DNA from: Dinochytrium kinnereticum
Taxonomy: Eukaryota; Chytridiomycota; Chytridiomycetes; Chytridiales; Chytridiaceae
DNA: 47,664 nt
NCBI GenBank assembly: GCA_027604005.1
Contig: JADGJT010000164.1
Span: 651-48,314, forward strand
Direction of reading: 5' to 3'
Of the stretch, positions 33,707 to 43,207 are shown one piece after another. A model generated the notes under the pieces. It worked only from the letters and a program-made list of their open reading frames with translations. It was not told the origin of the DNA and made no database searches. Position 1 is the stretch's first letter. Each line of letters starts with the position of its first letter. The translations under genes and the position numbers were made by a program.

Positions 33707-35989
33707 TCACATAACACCCCAACTGGTCAAAGTATTGTCTATCGGGATCGACGGGTCAGCAATGAGCCTGTCAATGTCTAATGCGGAAACATCTAGAACG
33801 GGAATAGCAAAGTCCGGCGTGTGGAGAGCCCCGAAAAGCAGCGACGTGGCATAGATGCTAAATGCAACCTCGTCATTGTCGTTAAATAGAGAGTTGTATA
33901 GGGCTTCATCTAACGTAGGACTAGATACTTCATAGAAGGTCGATGCGCCGTTCACAAAGGTAGTTTCATCCTCTGTAATGGTGAAATCCTCGTCGAGAGC
34001 GTACTCCTCAAAGTTTTTAATGCTCATCTGGCTAATGGGAGACTGAGTGTGCTCCTCAGAGCTGAAGCCAGAGTCGTACCTTCGACTATAGCTGGGAGTT
34101 TTAGATGATGACATTGGGCTTTGCAGGAGGTTTTCGTGGTTTTCGACAATAATGTGCTGGTAATCCATACTATCTCTGAACAGATCACAATCTCCAGCTT
34201 CCGTCGGGGTGGGGTAAGCCATTACGAGACCGCCATACTTCGGCTCCTTGGGAGAGGTCTCTAGAGGCGGCAAAGACCGATGAATCTTCTTCAAAGGTTG
34301 CTCTTGTGCTTGAATCGATGGGCTTGCAGCAAGGCTATTGAGACTGCTCGATTCAGCGCTCGAGACACTCTTGGAAGTATCTTCGCGTTTTCTCTTCCGT
34401 TCGACATGCTTTGATCCTGGCGGACTTGGGAGGTTCTCTGGGGCGAGAAAAATGAGATTTCGGTACGGTGGGGGGGGGAGGGGCAGGTCGGCTCGAATAG
34501 TGGTGGTTATAGATGAAGTAGATTTTCTTCGACTGCAAGCATCAAGCGGGGGACTCTTAAACTTTGTGCAAGACCCCTGAGAGTCATCGATCACGCAAAG
34601 GCTGTCAGTGTAGTAGTGATCTTCCTCGCTGAACAGCATAGCTGCGTGGGGAGCGTCTTCATGGGAGTCAAGAGGGTAGTAGAGGATACCAGGCCAGACT
34701 TCAAGTTTTTCCGCCGTATCGCGAGCGTTCTCCATTGTTTCTGTGAAATGATTGACGTCGGGGTTAAGATGCCAGTAGGAACCTTTTTCTGAGTCATCTT
34801 CCTCCTTGACTTTGAGAAACCTGCCCTTGCTCTTCATGGAAAGGTTGTGTCGGATAGAGTTCTAGTAGAGTTAGAAATTTCTGGATAGGAAACCCTCGGC
34901 ATTTACCTCCCAGCCTCGCTTAGCCGTATGATGTTTGAAGTAACCGAAGGTGCTCGTTAAGAAGTTGTAGATAGACTGGAGCTTAAGTTTTTTGTGTGGC
35001 GATTGCGCAATAGCGTAAGTTATGAGATCGGCGTAAGAAATCTGAGCGATAATTAGTTCATTTGAAAGCCTTTCGCGGTTTTACCGGAGGGCGCCTATAC
35101 ACTCGGCAGTAACGAACTCCTTTCAGATTAATGACCTCGGTTGTGAGGACGTACTTAGGATCCTTCGATTCACCATTCTCTCCCATCCTGCGGTTACGCT
35201 TAGCAGGTCTTGCCCCCTTTGGGTCGGGGCTATCCACAACGTCGCGCCGAACCTCACCGTCATCACCTTCCTCAGCATCACAATCGTAGGTGGGTACTCC
35301 CACATGCCTTCGCCGTCTAAAAGAAAAAAATATAAAAATGAAGAGTTTAGTAAAATAGTCACCATCAGTCACTTGCAAACCTTCTGGTGGAGGGTGTTCC
35401 GTCGGACATGCCAGAGTGACGGTAGGACTGGGAGCTGCTGAGCTCACTGTCGGCGCGGTGAAGCGTGGAGTGCGCTTCCGACGAGAAGTCGACGAAGGAG
35501 TTGTGCGGGAAAGAGGGACTGTTGGGTGACGGGGCTTTGTCGAAGACAAAGTGGCGCCCATAGAGCCGTGAACCCGATGGGTAGTCAGTGCTTGATGGGA
35601 CCATGGTAAGGTCGGAGATAAGATCACGGTGAGAGTTGACGGTGGGCATGTCGTTCATGTAGTGGGGGAGGTGCAGCTGCAATGGATCATGAACGCTGTG
35701 CACGGAAAAGTTGTGATGGGACTCGGCGGCGGCAGCCAGGTCTAGTTGCAGCGGAGGTAAGGTACCAACGGTCGTCAGACCTCGAACAGGTGCGGAGCAA
35801 AAATGGAAAAGGGCGCTACATACCATCAACCCTCGGGCCCTCGTAGTAGTCAAGTTCGTCTAGCGGGTTCGGTGATGAGATGGTGCCTTGGGAGTTCTGC
35901 TGGTGCTGCTGCTGCTGCTGCCTAACCGCAAAGGGAAGCGAGGCCATGTCAGGTGTACGGGTCGATCGTCGTCGGCCAAGGCTCAACAT
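33707..35989 (-). CDS. Forkhead-family transcription factor
   Basis: Five exons (35989-35824, 35780-35381, 35316-35085, 35041-34907, 34861-33707) give 695 residues. The forkhead domain, encoded across exons 3-5 at about residues 263-370, reads RPPISYADLITYAIAQSP, then LQSIYNFLTSTFGYFK, then GWENSIRHNLSMKSKGRFLK and GSYWHLNP. The recognition-helix NSIRHNLS motif is complete. A Gln run lies near the N terminus. The ~300-residue C-terminal region is Ser/Pro-rich and acidic near the end and may be an activation region; it includes a basic VERKRKRED. Regulation of cell-cycle or developmental genes is typical for fungal forkheads, but the target set cannot be read from sequence. I see no FHA domain. 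The start is the first ATG; the frame stays open upstream to about 36166 without an ATG. Confidence 0.9.
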
Positions 35990-36487
35990 GGGAGTGAGTG
36001 GGGTTTTAGCGCCACAAGAGGTGGGTTGGGTAGCGAGAAGGGGCGGGTCTGTGAGATCCTCCACGCAGTTCTTTTTTTTTTTCTTTCTCGAAAGTCCGCA
36101 AAGAAGGCAGCAGAAGTTTCGGAGCTTGAAAATTCCGTCTCCATCTGCCTCAAAATTCGCAAACAAACACCGCCTTGTATCACACCTTCACAGCCAGTGA
36201 GCTGGTAGAAGCTGCACGCAGGGGGCCACATGGGACACTGGAAACGAATATTCGACTGGAACTCTCTGGCCTCTCTGCGTGGTTGTCCGACTGTTGGCTG
36301 GCCTCGAAGCAGCTGCCCTCGCCCCATTGGCGCTCTGGTCTGGACCTCGACGAACTTTCAGCTCTATCCGATAATCGGAAACCAAATAGTGCTCGATAAC
36401 ATATTTCTATGGCCGCAGACGAGGCAGCAACAGCTGGTGCATCTTATGACGGACGATATATTTACTTATTCATTGCTTCTTTATTCC
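35990..36487. other. Region between the forkhead gene and MIC10
   Basis: About 500 bp. It holds the 5' flank of the forkhead gene and the 3' flank of MIC10 (both minus). The forkhead reading frame is open to 36166 with a Lys run but starts at no ATG, so it is probably 5' UTR, though an extra coding exon cannot be excluded. Nothing else seen. Confidence 0.5.
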
Positions 36488-36848
36488 TTATTTGCTCGAG
36501 ATCTTCTCCAGGCGCTGGCTCAACGCAAAGTCCGGGTTGAAGCTCTTGGCGCAATCGTCATAGGCAAGACCAAGGCCAAACCCGCTTGTCAACGCAATGG
36601 GCCATGCTCTTCCTGCATAACGAAACAAAAGACATTTTTTAGACGGTCATCCTCCATCCGTCACAGTAAGAACTTGGGGCCTACTTTTAAAGAAGAGGAA
36701 GGAGACGGCCACTCCCACAGATAATCCAAATCCAGTGGCCACGAGCGTGTTTGAAAGGCATCGATCCCACTATCGTAGGTTAGCCGCATTTCAGCACATA
36801 TATCTGTACCTTTCTTGAGAGCACTTCATGTGAGGGGACGGACGACAT
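36488..36848 (-). CDS. MIC10: MICOS complex subunit Mic10
   Basis: Three exons (36848-36810, 36769-36685, 36612-36488) give 82 residues, the usual Mic10 size. The sequence runs MSSVPSHEVLSRKWDRCLSN, then a first hydrophobic hairpin arm TGFGLSVGVAVSFLFF, the positively charged turn KRRAWP, and a second arm LTSGFGLGLAYDDCAKSFN. Both arms carry glycine-rich GxG-type motifs, the hallmark of Mic10, which oligomerises through them to bend the inner mitochondrial membrane at crista junctions. The W-D-RC-- start, the KRR turn and the LG-AY--C motif match human and yeast Mic10. It is divergent with GPN2, with 36 bp between start codons. The exons are short and the gene is easily missed. Confidence 0.92.
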
Positions 36849-36884
36849 CCTTGACCAAAATTTTCAATTTTCAAAGGAACCAGC
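36849..36884. promoter_or_regulatory. 36-bp divergent spacer between MIC10 and GPN2 start codons
   Basis: The two start codons point away from each other with 36 bp between them, an AT-rich AAAATTTTCAATTTTCAAA segment. Either the 5' UTRs overlap the opposite gene or transcription starts almost at the start codons. Confidence 0.6.
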
Positions 36885-38102
36885 ATGCGTTATGGTACTG
36901 TGTTGGTTGGGGCACCGGGCAGCGGCAAGACAACTGCATGCTCGGGAATGCAGCAATTTTACACATTGCTGAATCGGCAAGTGCGTTGCGTGAATGCGAT
37001 CGTGAATTGCTGATCTTTTGCTCCTTACTTTTATTTATTTGTTTAGTCCTGTCGCTGTAGTTAACCTTGACCCGGCCAATGATGTTTTACCGTATTTTCT
37101 GTTTCAAAGTCTTATCATTAATGAATGAAGATATGATTGTGATTTGAATATTCATGAATTGATTACTGTGGATGATGTTATGAGTGAGTTTTCGTTAGGG
37201 CCTAATGGAGGTAGATATTTCATTTTGAGGCTGTTTAAGTGTTAAATTTATGCTCAAAGCCATGGTTTATTGCATGGAATATTTGGAGAAAAATATCACT
37301 TGGCTTCTGGAGGGTCTCGAAAAGCTTAAAGGTGTAAAAACAATTATTTTTTAGTCACATCTAACATTCAGACCGCTACTTCATTTTTGACTTTCCCGGC
37401 CAAGTTGAGCTTTATACCCATCATCAGCCTGTCAAAGTAATTCTGGAGAAGCTGCGGAAAGCTGGTTTTCAGGTATCAGATTGAGTTCTGGCACAGTAAT
37501 CTCATTTGTCATAAGCTCACCGTCCTGCACCTCGTCGACGCTCATCTATGTTGTTTCTTAAGTTCCTATTCCTTTATTAACACCTTAAAGGCACAGATCC
37601 ATACAAATATATCGCTGCCATGACTCTCTCCCTTAAAGTCATGCTGCACATGGAGCTACCACATGTGAACGCCTTATCAAAAGTAGACCTAATTCAAAGC
37701 TACGGCAAGCTAGGTTTACTTTCCCCATTAAAAAAATTATTACTGACTCTATTTTTAAAAGCCTTTAACCTCGAATTCTATACGGAAGTTCAAGACCTAA
37801 ACTATTTGGTCGAAAAGCTTGAAGAAGACAAATACGGCAAACGGCTCAGCGGCCTCAGTCGAGCTCTTTGCGAGTTAATTGAAGAGTTCGGCCTGTTACA
37901 TTTCCACACTCTTTGCATAAACGACAAGGCGAGTGTTTATAGGATATGTCAGGAGGTGGAGAAGGCAAATGGATTCGTTTACCTAGAGATGATGAAGGAC
38001 GATGATAAATATTTTTCGTCGGTGGCGCCAGCTGACATTACTTACAATCAGTATTTGGCTGATGTGAAGGAAAAATATGTGGAAGAGAAATATTTGGATT
38101 GA
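36885..38102 (+). CDS. GPN2: GPN-loop GTPase 2
   Basis: Eight exons (36885-36976, 37047-37091, 37131-37210, 37260-37331, 37372-37472, 37516-37552, 37591-37713, 37762-38102) give 296 residues. The P-loop GAPGSGKTT is at 9-17. VAVVNLDPAND follows, then the GPN loop in FSLGPNG, the G3 region FIFDFPGQVELYTHH, and HLVDAHLCTDPYKYIAAM-like sequence with C-C before TDP. The base-recognition motif is in NALSKVDLI. GPN GTPases assist assembly and nuclear import of RNA polymerase II. Intron 1 (36977-37046) begins with GC and is needed to keep NRPVAVVNLDP. Intron 2 is only 39 bp. The last intron is 48 bp, free of stops and a multiple of three; removing it restores KLAFNLEFYTEVQDL. The protein is shorter at the C terminus than yeast Gpn2. 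Confidence 0.95.
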
Positions 38103-38419
38103 ACCCCCGGATCTCCAACCCTGCTTTTGAGAAGCATCACAGGACATCGGGAGCACTTCAGAACCCATATCTACGTTATGGCCCTTGTCTGTCCAGTCAC
38201 TAAGGCCATATTGTGTTACCAACCCACATATCCCCCTTCATTCCACCTTTTACATACGGCACTTTTTACCCACTCCGCACCTCTTCCACCTTGCAAATGA
38301 AGAACAAATCAAACATTCAAAATGATGGAGAGAGAAAATGCCTCTCTGAATTGTATTATAAAACGGCTTCGGGCATGACATAAAGAAGAAAAATAAAAAA
38401 AATACGGTGAATCCAACAT
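38103..38419. other. Intergenic region between convergent GPN2 and SAM50
   Basis: About 317 bp between the two stop codons. No gene or clear signal is seen beyond scattered A-rich runs. Confidence 0.6.
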
Positions 38420-40318
38420 CTAAAGGAAATTGAGCCCAACTCCAAACTGAAATCCCTGTTTCGCCTGATCGTTCCTGCACGTTGTCAACGGAAGACAATA
38501 GTTTAATTCCAGTCGAAGAATGCTGAACCGGACAGCAAGACCAAGCCCGACGCTTGAGCTTAAGGAGGTAAACAAGCGGTGGCTAGAAGACAGGAATGAT
38601 TCGTCTGGAATTGGTTTTGGTTAGCCAATTAAGAAGGGGACGTATCGGCGGGAATGGACAACCACGCACCAGACTTTGACATAACAATGTTTCCACCGTT
38701 TACAAAGAGATGTCCACGTATAGGCTGACGTCTCAGGTAGGGAAGGGGGGTAAATAAACTTAAGCCTCCCGCGTAATATAAGTCGCCACCTAAAGAGTCA
38801 GCTAGAAACGAATCAGGGTTAGAAAAAAAAAAAAAAATTGAAAAGCGGTAACATTGAATGTAATTTTTAAATATTGATACACTTATTACCTCGATCCTTG
38901 GGTCCGATGCCATGCTGAGTGAACCCACGAATCGAACTCGGCCCTCCTAAAAAGAACCGATCGTTTATCCGTGAGGGTGTACCAAGACCGTAAATGGCAC
39001 CCATCCTGCCAGAGCACGCAAATATCTAAACAAAAGAATAAGTCGAAAACCAAAGCGATTTGTAAGAAGAATGTTGATGAAAACAAAGGGAAAAAAGGCA
39101 TGAAAAAACGAAACAACGACAAAAGCAAACTTAGCAACTCACAAAATCGTCCCAGACAGATCGGTAGGCATGCCCCTCAACTTCAGCTTTCAAATGCTTA
39201 ACATCACCCCCAAGTCCAGCAACTTCCTAACTACCTACTCAATTTTGCGATTCAAGGAATGACATACCTCAAACGTTCGGATGTAGTATCCCGTCGAGGG
39301 AAGGAGGGCGTCGTCACGGGTATCGAGAGTCATGGTGTGGCTGATGCAAGACTTGAACGAGTGGCCACCGTCTTTTCGAGTGCTATTTTTATGAATGTAG
39401 GAGAAGAGGGATTAATCCAAATCAAAAACAAAGTTCCCGAAATTAAAAAAAAGGTTTTCTGTTTACCTCCATGATGCGTCGCGACTGAAGTCCGAGTTGT
39501 TGCGCCATGAGCCAGTGTAGAAGATATCGTGGGTGACGGGATACCGCGTCAGGAGCTTTATCATTTTAAAGATAAATACACCAACAACGGCAAAAAGATA
39601 CCTTTAAACCCGATGAAATCCCAACAACATGTTCGTAATGTGATGAATACAGGCTGTGATTCCGTGATAACTTGAACGCTCTCAGCTCAAACCTCTTATC
39701 CGGATCCGCTTCAATTGGCCGGTTAAGAAGGAACTGCAAGTCATGTTAAAATAAAAATTTGCATGCCGTCAGCAGCGTACGTTGAATGATGATCCGGTTT
39801 CGCTGGGCAAAAGGTTCTGTTTCGCTCCAGTCGTGTTCGTCTCCACCCCGTAGGAAACATTCCCTTCCACAAACTCTGCGCCTCCAAATGCATTCCTCAA
39901 GTTAACCGCCATCGTCTAAACAGTCAATTCATTAAAGCCAAAAACACCAACAGCAAAGTCTTTGTTCCACGCAGATACTAACCACATCACCCTCATTCGT
40001 TCCAATCGAAGTCAATGTTCTAGCATAAACCCTCGACAACTCATCCACAACAAGCGTCACCTCCAAATCTTCGCCACTGGAGCCCTCCGCAACATCCAGC
40101 TTGACCGAAACATTCTTATAAACCCCTAACCTCGACAGCCGTTGGGCTGCATGCTGACTTTGATCCAGAATCTCTCCAAGCGTCTTGGCATTCATCAACG
40201 ATGAAATGTTCTTTTGAAATAGGTAGCCTCCCGAGAGCTTTGCGCCTTCAACGCGGACCGCATGCACGCGGAAGGGTCGAGTCCGGGACTCGTCGACCAG
40301 AGTGTAGAGGTTCTCCAT
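38420..40318 (-). CDS. SAM50: Sam50/Tob55, outer mitochondrial membrane beta-barrel assembly core
   Basis: About nine exons join to roughly 435 residues. The N-terminal part is a POTRA-like domain ([20 protein letters not shown] through [16 protein letters not shown]). A barrel follows: [54 protein letters not shown], then FFLGGPNSIRGF, which is the Omp85 loop-6 motif (LGG--S-RGF). [19 protein letters not shown] comes next. The protein ends with the beta-signal-like last strand [10 protein letters not shown], with a stop at 38420. Sam50 folds beta-barrel proteins such as porin and Tom40 into the mitochondrial outer membrane and contacts MICOS. The MICOS subunit Mic10 is encoded about 1.6 kb away, probably by chance. 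Exon joins between the listed segments were checked by motif continuity, not all to the base. Confidence 0.93.
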
Positions 40319-40536
40319 TTTCTACTTGTTCAAGAACAACCACACAAGGCCACCCAAATTTTTCCTTGTGATCTCGGGGCATTTTTTTTCTTTCCTTGTC
40401 TCTGCTCATACCCAAGGCCACTCCCCATCGGGTAAGCGTCGACACGACACCGTACTTGGTTTCCCTGAACGCATCTTTTTGATCGGTTGCTCCATCTAGT
40501 TCCCCTTCCTACCGTCTCATATAGTCACCTTCAGCA
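40319..40536. promoter_or_regulatory. Divergent promoter of SAM50 and SEC61 beta
   Basis: 218 bp between the two start codons. It includes an A-run on the plus-strand complement at 40383-40390. No TATA box recognised. Confidence 0.4.
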
Positions 40537-40994
40537 ATGGTTAGTTCAACTCTGATCGCTTGGTTGGGGACCAACACTAATCACCTGAAACATCCTTGCC
40601 GCTATATATATTCCCTTTATTATTCCGCTTCTACCAAATCTACGCTGGGTAGGCCGACTCAGCGGACTCACCTTCCCCCAAGCCTGGTAAAATTTCCGCG
40701 GCTGGAATCAGGCGTCGAACAACTGCCTCCTCGAAGGCTTCGGGCACTGCTGGCCGTCCCACGCCTGGCCAGAGCGGAATGATGAGGATCTACACGGATG
40801 ATTCGCCTGGCATTAGAGTGTTAGTGATTTCTTCTGTGGTTTTACTTTGACTACGGGATGGTCTGACGTTTGCTTATTTATTTTTCGTTGCTCCCTTTCA
40901 CTCCAGTGACCCCGTCGTTGTTCTCGTTGGGAGTTTGACTTTCATCGCTTCCGTGTTTATCCTTCACATTGTTGGAAAATACATGAAGGTGTAG
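40537..40994 (+). CDS. SBH1: Sec61 beta subunit of the ER translocon
   Basis: Three exons (40537-40539, 40653-40819, 40907-40994) give 85 residues. The first coding exon is only the ATG, followed at once by a GTTAGT donor. The second begins ADSADSPSPKPGKISAAGI and runs through a Ser/Thr/Gly/Arg-rich cytosolic part to the signature SGMMRIYTDDSPGIRVDP. The tail anchor is VVVLVGSLTFIASVFILHIVGKYM. This matches Sec61 beta (human: [20 protein letters not shown]). It is a tail-anchored translocon subunit that helps protein entry into the ER. Starting instead at the ATG without splicing gives an unrelated frame. The stop is 17 bp from the stop of the convergent SEC53 gene. Confidence 0.93.
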
Positions 40995-41011
40995 AGTTTT
41001 ATTATATCCTT

Positions 41012-42392
41012 TTAAATGTGGAACAACTCCTTCAATATACGATGTGTGTCAGCCGGAGATTGAACGCTGTGGCCCGTAACAGCCTCATGAGTGTATATTT
41101 CGAAGTCATTACCGCCCTTATTTTTGTTTTTTTTAAGAATGAATTACACCATAGAATACTTAGAAAAACGCTTACCTTAAAGGTCTTGTCTCCGAAAAAG
41201 TGAATGTTCTTGAAACCCTCCTTCTCCAGATGTCGCAGGCAGTAGGTCTACGGAAATAATAGGTAAGTATACAAAAGAGGGCCTGCGATAATCAAACCTT
41301 GTCCCAACCGATGGGGAACACGTCGAAGGAGATCTGGCCACCTGATAACTGGTATTAAGAAATATTAAAATTGAGGTAGATATTCATACCAATCGAGTAA
41401 GTCAAGCCATAGTCGGCGAACTCGGTCTTCAAGGCGTCAACAAGCTTTGGCCTGATATTGTAGATCTGAGTCGACAAAGTTAGCCGAGTCAGCAAGTAAA
41501 AATAAACCTTGTCGTATTCCTCAAATTCATTTCGCTCGGCAATGCTAAATAACAGATGTTCAAAAATCAATGGAAATTGACGTTCTCTTCACCTGCAGTT
41601 CCTCCCGATGGGCGAAACGTTAATCATGCCGTTCCTAAACTCGATAAATGTGCCCCTGCACTGGATTAGATTCACTCAAGACCTCTAGTAGATGAGGCAG
41701 TTAAAATGAATACCTCTTCTTGGGAATGTCCAAGTCAGCGATGTAGCGAAGGATGAAGTTTGCCATTCGCTTGTAGCGGTCCTCACCGAGGTGGTTGATA
41801 AAGCTCTGATTGGCAGTTGAAGTAAGGCGCGTTAGAATAAAAGAATGAAAGAAAAAGGAATAGCTAGTTCCCCTCGCCACAATCAACTAAAGACAAAGAG
41901 GATTCATCGCTTTCGAACGGTCAAAAATTAAACAAAAGAAGGTTCTTCGGCACTGATCAAAGACTGCTTATCCTCTCCGCCACTCGGTTACCGTACCTGA
42001 GACGCCAAAGGTTTACCAAGCTTGTAGGCGGTGAGACCATTCTCAGAGAAGCAAAAGTCGAAGAGATCGAGAGCTGGGAACCATGGCATCAGCAAAAAAG
42101 CTCGGATACAATCTCCTCTAACAAACCATTCTCGCCAATCTGCTCCTTTTGCTTGACTAGATCAGATCCCTAAGTAGACACCATTTTAACATGTTGAAGG
42201 GAGATGGGCTTCGTTGGAACAAGAGACGCGGTGCAAACTTACGCCAACAAATCCGATGACGACCTTCTTCCTGAGATCAGCGAGTGCCTTGAGAATCTCT
42301 GGGGTGATTTCCTGACGGGCAGGGGTGAGGGTGCCGTCGACGTCGAAGAGGACGATCGTATCGGGATGTTCTTTGGCGGCCCACTCAGACAT
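41012..42392 (-). CDS. SEC53: Phosphomannomutase Sec53
   Basis: About ten exons join to roughly 250 residues (yeast Sec53: 254). Exon 1 carries the HAD catalytic motif [18 protein letters not shown], with nucleophile Asp17 and acid/base Asp19. Next come [109 protein letters not shown] and finally [18 protein letters not shown]. The enzyme converts mannose-6-phosphate to mannose-1-phosphate for GDP-mannose, feeding N- and O-glycosylation and GPI anchors. All expected segments are present. The last exon runs to a stop at 41012, facing the Sec61 beta gene. The final exon begins right after GDKT, so the conserved GDKT-GGND order is kept. Confidence 0.95.
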
Positions 42393-43207
42393 GTTTGAAG
42401 TTGATTTGTTCAGCTACACAATTTTTAATATGAAAATCCTACAGCCAACAGCTTGCTGCCACTCAGGCGGCCACAACTTCGAAGTTTCCGCGGAAGGAAT
42501 GAATGAATTGGGGCTAACGTCGCGCATCCGTTCTCAAGACGATAAAACTTAGACGTGTTATTTTTCAGTCGACGGAGGTGAATCGTGGATGGAGGCATGC
42601 TGAGGGTGAATTGAGCGCATCCAATGCCCCGCACAGAAGATCCAAAAGAAATGAAAGAAACCCAGAATAGAACTGCGTAAAAAGCGGAGCGATTCCCCCC
42701 CCCCTGCATTACTCTATCTTTGTTTTTCAGTCTTCAGTTTCGTGATTTGCTTCGTATTTTAGTGTTCGTCAATGATTTAAAGCAAGGAAGTGTTGCATAG
42801 GTAGGTGTTCTAAAGGAATGACATCCCACCATTCGGTACGAATCCTGATGACATGTGCATACATTCATTTACTTTATTGATGTGATATGCAGCAAGTTCA
42901 GTATCAATCAGAATGGAAACGCTACACTTGGCCAGGCCTCAACGCCTAAAGTATTGGTATAAATCAATATGTCACTTGGTCTGCAAATGCTTCTCCTGCG
43001 TGATAACCACCACCCGAAGCATCGACAAGCAAACATCTTGCCTTCCTTTCTTGTGCGGCTGGCCTGCACATGCTGCTTTTGCCCCAACCATTTAGTATGA
43101 ATTGAAGCTGTGCTGAAACTGCAGCTGGCAAAGTGACAAGTCCATCCAGTGGCATACTTAAAAATGGCGGACTCGATTCAATCACTCCGCAAACATACAC
43201 CGAGGCA
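42393..43207. other. Intergenic region, divergent promoters of SEC53 and the vWA gene
   Basis: About 815 bp. It holds the SEC53 promoter and the 5' flank of the von Willebrand A gene. The vWA frame is open upstream from 43208 to about 43133 without an ATG. Short frames on both strands have no motif. No gene supported. Confidence 0.55.

Noticed and set aside
36230..36724. 164-codon plus-strand open frame
   Set aside because: It overlaps MIC10 on the other strand. The minus-strand exons spell a textbook Mic10, so this frame is incidental.
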